A DNA stretch of 64,000 nt from Phoronis australis. Taxonomy: Eukaryota; Phoronida; Phoronidae. Of the stretch, positions 1 through 9,780 are shown in pieces. The stretch is from NCBI GenBank assembly GCA_002633005.1, contig NMRA01000117.1, positions 62,001 through 126,000 of the forward strand, written 5' to 3'. The notes under the pieces were generated by a model. The model was not told the origin of the DNA, did not search any database, and was given only the letters and a program-made list of their open reading frames with translations. Positions within the stretch are counted from its first letter, which is position 1. Every line of letters begins with the position of its first letter. The translations under genes and the position numbers were made by a program.

Positions 1-1380
1 GTCGTTTTTGTTTCCCACTTCTTGCTTCTAATTTGGCCAAAAACCAATATTATGGCGGAGACGACTTTTTGTTCTTCCAGTCAGTAACCTCCAAATGTAT
101 TCTTCTTGAGTAATTCAGCTCTTTTCTAAGTTCAATATTCTTCACGTTTAGGATCAACTTGTAAAAGAAGTTGCAATAGCTTGATGTATCCTTGGGTTTT
201 GCCACGTACTTTCCACAATCATTTAGTTTCAGCATTTATTTGTAGTCCTCCGTCGAAGCCTAATTGCTGTCTTGTAAAGGAAATCGTGCGTTCAAATCCC
301 ACTGGGGCCTTCCAAACATCATCTTTTGTAATATCAAGGTCATTACTATTGATAATCTCGTAATCTTATTTCAAAAAAAAACGAAAAATGCGAAAGAAGT
401 AAAATGGTCGAAAGCATCAATACACGTACACTAAACTAATAAAACGAAAGAGAAAGTTGTCATAGCCTGGTTTTATTTATGGAAACAAAAGATCGTGATT
501 TGGTTGGTTTCTTTGGTTTGCAAATGTAGGATCAACGATATGTGTAAGCGATTCTTACATTTACGCGGTAAACTGCTACGAAAAATCTGTTTACTGTAGC
601 AGTCACATAGAGCTTTCATATATACAGTCATAGCGTGTGGAACGAAACAACAGGACATATCGTCAGGAAACCAAAAGGTTCATTACGCCTCGTAGATGGG
701 GAACCGTTCAAAATGTTCTTGATTTTTGTGGCATCTAGTATCGTCTAGTATCTGTCGGTATGGAAATGGCAAATAGTTTGCAGTCAGGAAGCCATTCTCA
801 GGTAAACCCACTAAGTCTTCAAACACAATCACAATTTTGTTTTTCATTCAGGCGAATTCTTATGAATTTGATTTTTGCCGTCTATATCGTAAAGATATGC
901 CGTGAATATTTCATTCATAATGACGACTCATCTTGTATCAAATATTCTACTGACGATTTACAGTTCTGTATGTCACTTCACAGAATTGCCCGCAGTAAAC
1001 TTCAACTGTTGTTATTTGTATCTTTTTGAAAATTTCTGATGTAAAAATTGCGTTATTGTGGGCTTTTCAATTACTAATAGATAAATCTTGTATCTTATAT
1101 AAGTTCAATGTTTGGGTAACCGATAAACACAGTTGATTGATACTTTGGTTTTCTTTGGAAATGATCTTCACTAACTCGCGTCCAAACCACAGTCTGTACT
1201 ATATGCGGCGTTTGACCACGGGGCAGTTTATTCTGCAATACACAACCGTCGTATGATACACATTTAGTTACCCGTCTCGTTTTCTCACGACCAATACAAG
1301 AATAACATGAGTAAGAAAATAAATATGAAATCACCGGATATGATTTCGCCACAGATAAAAAGTGGGTTGGATTAGTCTGC
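1..1380. other. soxE 5' flank, no gene recognised
   Basis: AT-rich upstream DNA. The open frames here are short and none resembles a known protein. Around 280-300 there is a tRNA T-arm-like string (GTTCAAATCCC inside an imperfect stem), which could be a worn tRNA-derived SINE end, but no matching A box or acceptor stem is visible. Distal soxE control elements may lie here; sequence alone does not show them. Confidence 0.5.
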
Positions 1381-1604
1381 CGCGTGTCTGTTTACAGCTG
1401 CCAATCAACCGAAATGCAAGCATTGATTAGCTGCAGTCGCGCAGAGCAGGCACAGGGGCGGCGCTAAAGCAAAACCACATGTTGAATACACATTTTGACA
1501 ATATTGAACTTGCCTAATTTAAACCCCGAAAAGTTCTTTTGGGTTCATATCGAATCTCATTACCACACAATCAACTTCTATCAATCTTCAGAGGATATTC
1601 CAAA
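1381..1604 (+). promoter_or_regulatory. presumed soxE proximal promoter and 5' UTR
   Basis: This segment lies directly upstream of the chosen soxE start codon. It is locally richer in CpG and GC (about 1380-1470) than the surrounding DNA. It contains a CCAAT box inside GCTGCCAATCAACCG (about 1398) and, about 25 bp on, a partly inverted copy (ATTGATTAGCTGCAG). No clear TATA box is visible, so the transcription start is not fixed. In-frame codons upstream of 1605 contain no ATG, which leaves 1605 as the natural initiation site. Promoter function is inferred from position and composition only. Confidence 0.35.
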
Positions 1605-1924
1605 ATGAGCGATTCTGACGCAAGTTATTCAACAGAATCTCGGGAGTCCAGTCCGGATAGGATTATTTCTAAGCCTGACGGCAAGCCATCAGATGAGCTT
1701 ACAACTGATATCCACAATGCAGTTAGCAGGGTTCTCAAAGGTTACGACTGGTCGCTGGTGCCCATGCCAACACGGGGACCAAACGGTGAAAAGAGAAAAC
1801 CGCACATCAAGAGACCCATGAATGCGTTCATGGTTTGGGCTCAAGCTGCAAGAAGAAAGTTAGCCGACCAGTATCCACACTTGCACAATGCTGAGCTCAG
1901 CAAAACGCTTGGAAAGTTATGGAG
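1605..1924 (+). CDS. soxE: SoxE transcription factor, coding exon 1 (start codon to mid HMG box)
   Basis: First coding exon of a group E Sox protein (Sox8/9/10 group), a nuclear HMG-box transcription factor that binds ACAAAG-type sites, often as a dimer; in bilaterians this group acts in neural, skeletogenic and gonadal development. The exon encodes residues 1-106 plus two bases of codon 107. Residues 1-28 are Ser/Asp/Glu-rich. Residues about 29-65 form the SoxE dimerisation region, including [17 protein letters not shown], which is diagnostic of the group. The HMG box begins at P66 with [14 protein letters not shown]. The ATG at 1605 is the first in frame (the longer open frame starts only at a TTG). 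The exon ends TGG-AG/GTGAGT, so Arg107 is split, the same intron position as in vertebrate Sox8/9/10. All four exons join without a frame break to give 418 residues, somewhat shorter than vertebrate Sox9 (about 509). Confidence 0.97.
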
Positions 1925-4900
1925 GTGAGTTGTTCATGTACTGTACGTAGCAGTCCGACACTTGCAGCCAATAATTAAACCGCATAAATGCTAAGTAATT
2001 CCACCGTGCTCTTTTTTAGATTTTGAAAATCAACGTTCCTTTTTCGGGTAGTTTACAATCACTTTTACATTGGACGGTAATCAAGACGCCAACAGTCGTA
2101 GGATGAAATTCAGGGCAAGATCATTTGCATTATCAAAGCTCGAGAACTGCTATGGAACACAATTCTTCAATGTTTTTCAGCCAGCACGGAATTTAGTGAA
2201 TCACCTTGTTAAACTCGAGTGTCGACTTTGCCCTCTGACCAATTTTATAGACATGTGTCGTCTTGGACACTAAGTTTTTGATGGGAATTACTGTCATTTT
2301 ATTGGGGAGTTCATCGAAAAACCATTCGTCCTCAGGCAATTTACTCTGCAATCTATTTATATTTGACAAAGAGTTATATCCTTTTTCTAAAATAAGTCCA
2401 CTCACCCGTTAATAAGAAGGGTGTTATTACATCCCTAAGAATAGGGGAGATAACTTAGGAAAGTACATTAATTTTAGGTTTTATGCTTGAATTTCCAGAC
2501 GAGTTAGGTTTTGACAAGTAAATAAATAAAATATTCTTAAAAGTTTTCAAGTAATTTCTAATTACTGTTTCTTCATCACACAGCTTTTAGAGCTGTTTAT
2601 TTTAGATGGTTTTATAATGGTAATCATTAAAAGTAATAATCATTAAAAATAATAATCACGGTAAAGACCAAATGAAAATATGAAGCCATCCAACTAAGTA
2701 GGCCTATTTTCAAAAGCAATAGATTGGAACTCAAAACCCATCCTTTCGCTCTTCCTGTAGAGCAGTTTCCAATTTCAAAGGTACACGTTCTTTATAAATA
2801 TTGTTTACACAGACGGCGACCTGTCGTAGCCCAGGCACGTGCAATGGGCGTATTTCTTCTGGCGATTGAAGGTAGTGTTTAGACAGGTTTCACTTCCTCT
2901 ATACAAACGTCACGAAACGTGTAGCATCCAGGGTCGCAAAGATTCTGTCCGTAATACTTTGAAAAAGTTAAAACCTCTTTCAACTGGCAGGTAAAAGTGC
3001 AAACACTCCGGTATGTAACTCGGAATTTGAAGAAAACCTATCCTTCTGAACACAGCTGTTGGACAATTAGAACGAATCTGCAATTGTGGACGTTACGTGC
3101 TTGTTTTATCCCTTTCAATCATTTGACTTTTGTGTATTCATGAGGACCCCGTAATTAACGTTTTATGCAAATAGCAATTAACGGTTGTGTAGTGCGGTAA
3201 GCTTGATGTAACCCTACTAAAAGAATTAGAGATCACGCCGCACACGCGTATCTAACAATACATTCGGCAATCCATCAATGGTTTTATGACACTATTTGTG
3301 ACAGAACAACCGGTGATGCAAGCCCATAGTTCATTAGCTGGTATCCCAGCCTGTGGTCTGGGGTGCAAACACTAATAGGAAACCAGATGTAAGACCCAGT
3401 GGGCACGTGCGGAAAATTGGTATTACCATTAACACGAATTATGCGTATTTATCATATGACAAATAGCAGTGGGTAATTTTCCCTTTCGAGTCTCGTTGCA
3501 GTCAATACCCGTTTTACGCTTTCGAGTTTTTGTCAACACAAAACACTAGATATATGGAGAAAGTCTGTCAGAATACGTAACAGTTAGGATCGGTTTCACG
3601 CTGGGTGTCCGACAATGACCATTCGGCTACTGGATGCGTAAACACAAGGGTTGATGAAACGGGGATATACATGCATGTATTGGCATAAGTGGGCTTCATT
3701 TTCGTCAGTTGTTTATGAAGAGTTAAAAAATGCAGTTCACATTACGGGATATCGTGTTTTATACATCAAGATATTTATTTGTACAAAGTATTGCTACTAT
3801 ATTAAATTTAAACCAATCACGCCTAGGAAAACCAAGGAAAAACGTGTTGTTAGAAAAGTAACTACATTATTTCTGCTAGTTTAAATAAGATAAATGTTTG
3901 CAATTAAGGTTTGAGTAGAAGGCAATAAAGCAAGCTAATTAAATTTACAGCCATTTAATTTTGTGTACACTGAGTATGTATTGGTTCCACTCAGAGTCTG
4001 CAAGTGATAGTGCTGTCACATTCCTGGAGTTAATGGAATGAACTAAAATCACCAACTGTCAATTTTAGTTTGGAGACAAAATTATTTTGACCCAAAGTTA
4101 ATATTGATTTAATGAACAGCGTGGGACAAGGGTTTAATGATGGGTAGAGTTGAATTAATATGCCGTGTTAACAATGTGTTGTTGCGAAACCTACTAAGTT
4201 GTTAATAGGTGACTCAATATTTTTTGTGTTCGAAGCTGACGTTATTGGCCAAAACAAAGCAACGATAATTCAATTAATTCAACCACCTTGGCGATAGTCA
4301 CGCGTCCGGTTACAACGTCTCAGTGCGGTGGGTGTGGTTTTTTTCGTTAGCAGATTTTGGTGGTCAGGTATTTCCTTATCGTATCCAGTCGGTGATCCCT
4401 AATCAGTCAATGACAACCGAGTGACGTTTCGCTAAAGTGGAATAAACTACGTGACAAATGAAGTGAGATTTCATGGCCCACGAGGACGCTTTCCTTCGAA
4501 AACTGTGGTCCCCCTCCCCCTCTACCCTTTACTACTTCCCAGAGAATCGACAATGCTGCTTAAAATGTTTGCTCGAAAACAACCTAACATGTGTCTTGAA
4601 TAATTAGCAATTACTTTCTATTTAAACACAAATTAAAGCCATTCTTTCCAGAGATATTTCTTGACCTGAATCTTGTTGTTGCTGGCGGCACCTTTGATTT
4701 AACATGTGGTTACCGATCGGGTGAGAGCAGGGGTCGGCAAACGTTGTTCTGTATTGCGGAAAGCAGCACTCCCACGCGTTAGCATTGGAAATGCTGATTC
4801 ACTGACCCAACTTTCAGGAAGAAACTAAAATGACTGTTTCTACTACAAAACGCCCCAGCTATCGCATTTAATTCCATAAATCGCTTTTTGATAAAACAAT

Positions 4901-5480
4901 ACAGGATGTACCGATGTATTATTTTATCGGATTTCAATGTAATTTATTATGGTGAAGTTTTTTTAATCTCCAAATCGTGAATCAATCTGAAATGACTGGA
5001 GTTAATTACTTTACAAAAACACCGCCACCAACGTTGATGACATCCAAAAATTACCAACACGAGATCACGTATTATTGAGAATGAACATAGGTGGCGCTTT
5101 AAAACAACGAAACCTCTCGTTTATGATGAAGTTCGTAATAAAAAGGCAAAAATGCCAATTTAAATGACTGTGGTTTGATTGCGTAAAGCATTGCATTTGA
5201 GTTCACAAACCTTTAACGCGATTAAAAAACAAGAGATGGCTAGACCAATGGACTAATAATTGTTTGGCCATGGCTCATGTGTTCACCATATTCCTACTTA
5301 AAACCGGGACAATTTTGTTAAATAACAAAAACACGTGATAGAGATGGAAATCATAACTTTTTGGAGACATTAGGCAAGGGTGTGGTTGAAAAAGATTCCC
5401 ACGTTGTCTGTCAAAACAAAGGAGAGTTTCAGTATGATGTCTACTCAAAATTCACCAATATTATATCCGTGTGTTGGCAG
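1925..5480 (+). other. soxE: soxE intron 1
   Basis: A 3556-bp phase-2 intron interrupting the HMG box, bounded by GTGAGT and TTGGCAG. It has no recognisable gene. It holds short AT-rich repeats (GTAATAATCATTAAA-type units around 2610-2660) and a C-rich run at about 4510-4525. The reading frame of exon 2 happens to stay open about 100 bp upstream of the acceptor (from 5380), but that stretch does not resemble Sox sequence and is treated as intron. First introns of soxE genes are common places for enhancers; no specific element can be called here. Confidence 0.85.
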
Positions 5481-5644
5481 GTTATTGAGTGAAGCCGAGA
5501 AAAGACCATTCGTGGATGAAGCAGAACGCTTGCGACTACAGCATAAGAAAGACTACCCAGAGTACAAGTACCAGCCAAGGCGACGAAAACCTCTCAAGGG
5601 GTCCAACAACAGCACGAGCGAAAACCAAGGACAATTGTCGCCAG
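5481..5644 (+). CDS. soxE: SoxE coding exon 2 (second half of HMG box)
   Basis: Encodes the end of codon 107 through residue 161 plus one base of codon 162. It completes the HMG box (residues 66-143) with [34 protein letters not shown] and the basic C-terminal nuclear localisation segment. Compared with vertebrate SoxE the changes are conservative (NESEK to SEAEK, DHPDYK to DYPEYK). The linker after the box is Ser/Asn/Gln-rich and ends SPG at the splice site. Acceptor GTTGGCAG and donor CCAG/GTGAGT are both strong. This exon fixes helix 3 and the extended tail that sit in the DNA minor groove. Confidence 0.97.
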
Positions 5645-5873
5645 GTGAGTTTGAGCCTTGATCGAACAAGTGTGATAAGATGATAACGACTACACTCGAG
5701 TTGTTCACCCAAGCCTACTTTATTTCCATAAATGCTCCTTATTTGTTTATTTTGTTTTTGGTCTCGCTTGGGTCATCTTTGGTAATTTCACCGAGCAAAC
5801 CAAAATCTTTGCCACAGCAAGCACGCTACGGTTAAAAGTAGCTCCAATACAATAAGCTTCATCGCTATTGTAG
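5645..5873 (+). other. soxE: soxE intron 2
   Basis: A 229-bp phase-1 intron, GTGAGT...TTGTAG. It follows SPG and precedes MLYKSIQDD, matching the second intron of vertebrate Sox9, which lies near ISPNAIFKAL. No other feature is seen in it. Confidence 0.9.
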
Positions 5874-6020
5874 GTATGCTGTATAAGTCCATACAAGACG
5901 ACCACTCTCCCGTGTCGGACTGCATGATGGGAAGTCCTGGACATACGGCTCACGGTCCACCGACACCACCTACCACACCAAACCAGCAAGAAATAATGAT
6001 GAAAATGGCCAAGGCTGCTG
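5874..6020 (+). CDS. soxE: SoxE coding exon 3 (PPTPPTTP linker)
   Basis: Encodes residues 162 (shared) to 210 plus one base of codon 211. Landmarks are MLYKSIQDD at 163-171, aligning with the AIFKALQAD segment of vertebrate Sox9; SPGHTAHG; and GPPTPPTTP at 189-197, a near-invariant SoxE signature. It ends with a Met/Lys-rich EIMMKMAKAA stretch not found in vertebrates. Length 147 nt, phase 1 at both ends, so skipping this exon would keep the frame and remove the PPTPPTTP linker without touching the HMG box. Acceptor TATTGTAG/GTATG and donor GCTG/GTAAGC are good. The exon is separated from exon 4 by an intron that vertebrate Sox8/9/10 lack. Confidence 0.95.
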
Positions 6021-6268
6021 GTAAGCCGCAAATAGATCTTCCAAAATTTTGTTCACTAAAATTATCTTCTACGTAAGGACTGGCAATAACGACTACTGCG
6101 GAACTATTTTTCTACATGAAGACGGAATTTGTACCCGCACTTTAATAAGATCATCCATTCCAGTACCTCTGCATAGCTGTCGTTTTGATTTCACTTTAAG
6201 CCGTTGGTGTTACCTGAAGTTTACTATTTTCATTGGTTACACTACTAACGAAGTTGTTTTCATTTTAG
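6021..6268 (+). other. soxE: soxE intron 3
   Basis: A 248-bp phase-1 intron, GTAAGC...CATTTTAG with a good pyrimidine tract. It lies between the PPTPPTTP linker and the K2 region, where vertebrate SoxE genes have no intron. The frame of exon 4 stays open through nearly all of the intron (from 6049) but has no ATG there and cannot be reached in frame from exon 3, which meets a stop at 6074-6076. Confidence 0.9.
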
Positions 6269-6894
6269 GACATGGCATCGACTTCAGTCGAGTGGACATA
6301 GGTGACCTGAGCGCTGAGGTCAATTTGGACGCTATCGAGGCAGAAGAGTTCGACCAATACCTCCCGCCTAATAGACTTCCCTGTAACTATGGTCACCAGT
6401 CATCGACCGCAACCACTTGGATGAACACCTATCGTGCCTCGGTGTGCCAAGAAAACCGTTCCCATGGTTACCAAGTTTCACCCAGCGGTGGACCGCAGCC
6501 ACTTCAAGACCACCGCACATACTCCAACCTGACTGGTAGCCAGCTCTCGCCGTCGCATGGTCTTCCTGGAAACCGTAGTCATGGTTACACAACCCTGACA
6601 CCGAGGCAACACTCTCCATCATCCATTCCAAGCAATATGGCTACCAGTTACCATAGTGACTCTGAAAGCACATTGGGCCCACAGTGCGAAGTGAAGGTAG
6701 AGATGGTCCCGCCATCCCAATATCAACGAGACCCCAAGTACTACGAAATGACCCCAGTTGCGTACCAGGAATCTTACCCGGTTACTACAACCAACAGTTA
6801 TTATTCTCAGGACTATTACAACCCAGCAGTGTCGTCTTCCGCACCCTTATTACTGACTGCCAATGGGCAATGGGATCGCTACGGACGACCATGA
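6269..6894 (+). CDS. soxE: SoxE coding exon 4 (K2 and C-terminal activation region)
   Basis: Encodes residues 211-418 and the TGA stop at 6892-6894. It opens with the K2 transactivation region, IDFSRVDIGDLSAEV at 214-228 followed by EEFDQYLPPNRL around 236-247; FDQYLPP is conserved across SoxE proteins. The rest is a Ser/Pro/Tyr/Gln-rich activation region ending GQWDRYGRP, comparable to the short C-terminal motif ending in RP of vertebrate Sox9/10. The hexapeptide NRSHGY occurs twice (codons near 6456 and 6571) in similar Ser/Pro surroundings, a small internal duplication. No premature stop or frameshift is seen. A separate paralogue identity (Sox8, 9 or 10) should not be assigned, because a single pre-duplication SoxE is expected in an invertebrate. 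Confidence 0.96.
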
Positions 6895-7380
6895 ACAATA
6901 ACTTTGCGTAATCTACGTGTATTTAAAAGTGTGATTTTTATGTTTTAACGTATTGTATTTTGTAAACTATTTATGATCTCCAAACAGTGCACGTGTAAGG
7001 CAACGTTGAAAGTGACACTGAGGTAAACAAGCTGAATCCACCCATTGTGAACGAAGTTAGGGGGAATCTCTAAGCTACGGCCATGTTATCATTCCTTTTG
7101 AAGCAAGACTGGTGAATGGTTTGAATGCTGTGAGCGATAGTATTTTGAGGGAAATACTGTATTATTGTGTAAATACCAACTGTGCAGCATGATTAAAGGG
7201 AATTTATTAGTGTTTACTAATTATAGTTTTTGCATGAATTTCCGACCGTATTGTTATTACTTTTATTTTACCAACACTGGTTGCAAATTTTATTAGTATT
7301 TTTAGTATTTTATTAAGTTCTAAATTGTAGATGCTATTTATGTTAACGTATTATGAATAAAGGTGTAAAAATACTTATTT
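6895..7380 (+). other. soxE: soxE 3' UTR
   Basis: AT-rich sequence following the stop codon, ending shortly after an AATAAA hexamer at 7356-7361. Cleavage is expected 10-30 bp beyond it. Several TATTTTA and TTTTATTA runs (about 7250-7330) could be AU-rich stability elements, but this is only compositional. Confidence 0.75.
7356..7361 (+). terminator. soxE: soxE polyadenylation signal
   Basis: A canonical AATAAA inside TTATGAATAAAGG, about 460 bp after the stop codon, followed by a T-rich downstream segment (TACTTATTTCGTGTTTTG) that fits the usual G/T-rich downstream element. Confidence 0.75.
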
Positions 7381-9780
7381 CGTGTTTTGCATCAAACGAC
7401 AGCTGTTTAATTCCTATCAAAGATTACTGATACACCAACATGCTGCATTGTGCCACAGACATGTGAAGATAAGATGAAACTGTCTCTTTAACTAAATTTT
7501 GACAGTTTTCATTCGCTTTTCAAGAAATTAAGTATCACCGGCAGATTTAATGCTGCGTGTTTGTATACATCTGAAATGTAAATATTTAAAGACTTAACAA
7601 AACACACTTCCTGTGTTTAAAAACCCGTGGAAAATTGTCCATCGCGTCAAGACATCCGATATCATTGACAGGGGTTTAGTAGATCACACTTGAGCTCCCT
7701 ATGTATACAGTGATGAGCTAGTTTTACGGGAGGATGTTATATCTCCCAGCTATTTCTAGATTGTTAGTTCTCGGGTGGCTCACGCATTTTTTTACAACCT
7801 AATGGGCGCGGGACGAACAAAATTATGCTAAATATATACAAAATAGCCGCGAGAAAAGTGTGACACGATTTTACCCCATATCAAGTGAAAAACTACATAC
7901 CAGACTAAACGCACAAAACCTAACACTAGAAATGCATACATGCGCATACGAATATCGTTATTGCAGCTATGAGAGAGGTAGAAATGATACAGTCATTAAC
8001 TTATATACAATAAAACAAAACAAACAATGATATGTTAATACAAACCGGAGATCTAGAAAGGCAGGAAACAACAATTAAGTTGCTTAAAATAACGACCAAA
8101 CGACTACGGATGGTTGTACCCTATTGTTTCATTGGAGTTATTTACGTTATAAAATGAATGAATCTATGTATTGTGTCTAAGGAGAACCCAACCTCGATGA
8201 GGCTTACAATATTGTAGCAATTAAACGATAATTACTTGATAACAATATTTTGTGACGTTAAAAGAAATACTCCCTTTCGTAAATGAGTGAAATTTAGAAA
8301 AATGCTCATTTCAGCAGTGATGAAAAACTACTTCTAGCCTTTCTAATTCTGCGTCACAGAGGAGGGACGCTGTAGTCATCAGTGTTTTAGCCAAGTTCCC
8401 GTTTCTTGCTTACAGCGTCCATTTTACATGACAAAATAGAAAGTAAGCGCTCCATAAAAGTTCTATCAACAATAACAAATTCAATTCCGATTTTAGAGTG
8501 GGCAATAACTGTACCACTTCTTGTAAAATTCTTAAAATGAAATGAGCAATTGTCTAGAAGAATTTGTGTAAGACCCAAATGAATCGATAATAATAGTAAT
8601 AACACACAATTATATCCGGCCGTTGCTGGTTTGTGACGTTGACCAAATGTCTCTTCTAGACAGTGGTTCAATCGCTTCGAGAGTTCGCTAAAGCAACGGA
8701 CACAAATAAGTTTACATTCACAGACAACTAGTCCAGGAAACCAGATACCTCGGCCATGTGTCCCATACAATCTGTAATCAGGCTTATTTGAGTAGCTACA
8801 TCACCACCTGTGTCCCATTTCAAAACATTTTTTCTGGTCATATTTCAGTAATAGCCACTTTATATCTTGTGATTTACTGTAGCTTTTAGCTTCTTAACCA
8901 AAACAGCGCGAGTAATCCCATCTCATCAAATAAGCTGTATTTAATGACCGCCGATGGAAAATCGCTTTACTTTTCGGTTGTACGTTTTAACGGTGTGTTG
9001 AAAAGCGATGAACGCGGTGATGATCGGTGAAATGGAAATGAAGTCAATCTATGCGACCAGATTATGAGATGTCCGTTATCCTTGAAAACGCGTTCAACTT
9101 CATTTACAATTACTAGATTCAGATTTGAAAGCAATAATATACAGCTGCCAACTGTTCCAAGTGATAAACAACTTCTAAAACGGAACTAGCACAAAACGAA
9201 AACAGCAGCTTTAAAATTTTTCATTACGTACTTTCAATGGTTATGAACTAGAGATACACATACTTTGGGATCCGTGCGAGAGAAACAAGCGGTTGTGTGA
9301 AGAAGAGTTACATCACGAGTAAATGACAGTGACTGACTCACGCCATATCACTTCTTTAGTGTTGTCAAGTGTTTATAAACAGTGAAAGTTGCATGTTATC
9401 TTAGTGATCTCCAGTACCACGCCAAGAATTTAAGTTTTGTGCTGTTTTAGAATTTCACACTGCTTAAGTACTTTTAATTACGTAACATGTTCAACATGCC
9501 TGAATGGCTCATGGGAAAGCAGTATATTTAGTGTCTTGGGTGAGCAAAAGGTCATTACCACACCAATGACAAAACCTGAGACAAAAGTGTTGGTCTTTTC
9601 TATGAAGCAGGCACAAACATCATTTTTCGCTATGACAAAAAAAGTTCAAGCAAGGCCTGTCCACTAATTTTTCAGCATAGTATCAGTACCATTGCACACA
9701 TTAACATATTTCAGTGTATTTAGTTTCAATAATAGTATGTTACCATTTTGTGAATGGTTTCGTTTCAGGGTTCCTTATTC
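7381..9780. other. intergenic region downstream of soxE
   Basis: No recognisable gene. The longest open frame (8387-8770, minus strand, about 127 codons) has no family resemblance, no canonical start context and no splice support; one or so ORF of this length is expected by chance in 64 kb of this composition. No repeat family was recognised here. Confidence 0.6.

Noticed and set aside
280-305. tRNA gene suggested by GTTCAAATCCC
   Set aside because: Only a T-arm-like piece is present; no acceptor, D or anticodon arms could be folded around it.
1539-1604. N-terminal extension of SoxE from a TTG codon
   Set aside because: Non-ATG start in a eukaryote; the first in-frame ATG at 1605 begins the SoxE-like acidic N-terminus.
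5380-5480. Upstream extension of soxE exon 2 frame as an alternative first exon
   Set aside because: The added residues are not Sox-like, the start would truncate the HMG box, and the acceptor at 5480 is strong.
6049-6268. Intron 3 of soxE is open in the frame of exon 4
   Set aside because: It has no ATG, does not resemble SoxE and cannot be joined in frame to exon 3, which stops at 6074-6076; a genuine GT-AG intron explains the gap.
8387-8770. 127-codon minus-strand open frame downstream of soxE
   Set aside because: No family resemblance, non-ATG or poor start context, and about one ORF of this length is expected by chance in 64 kb at this base composition.
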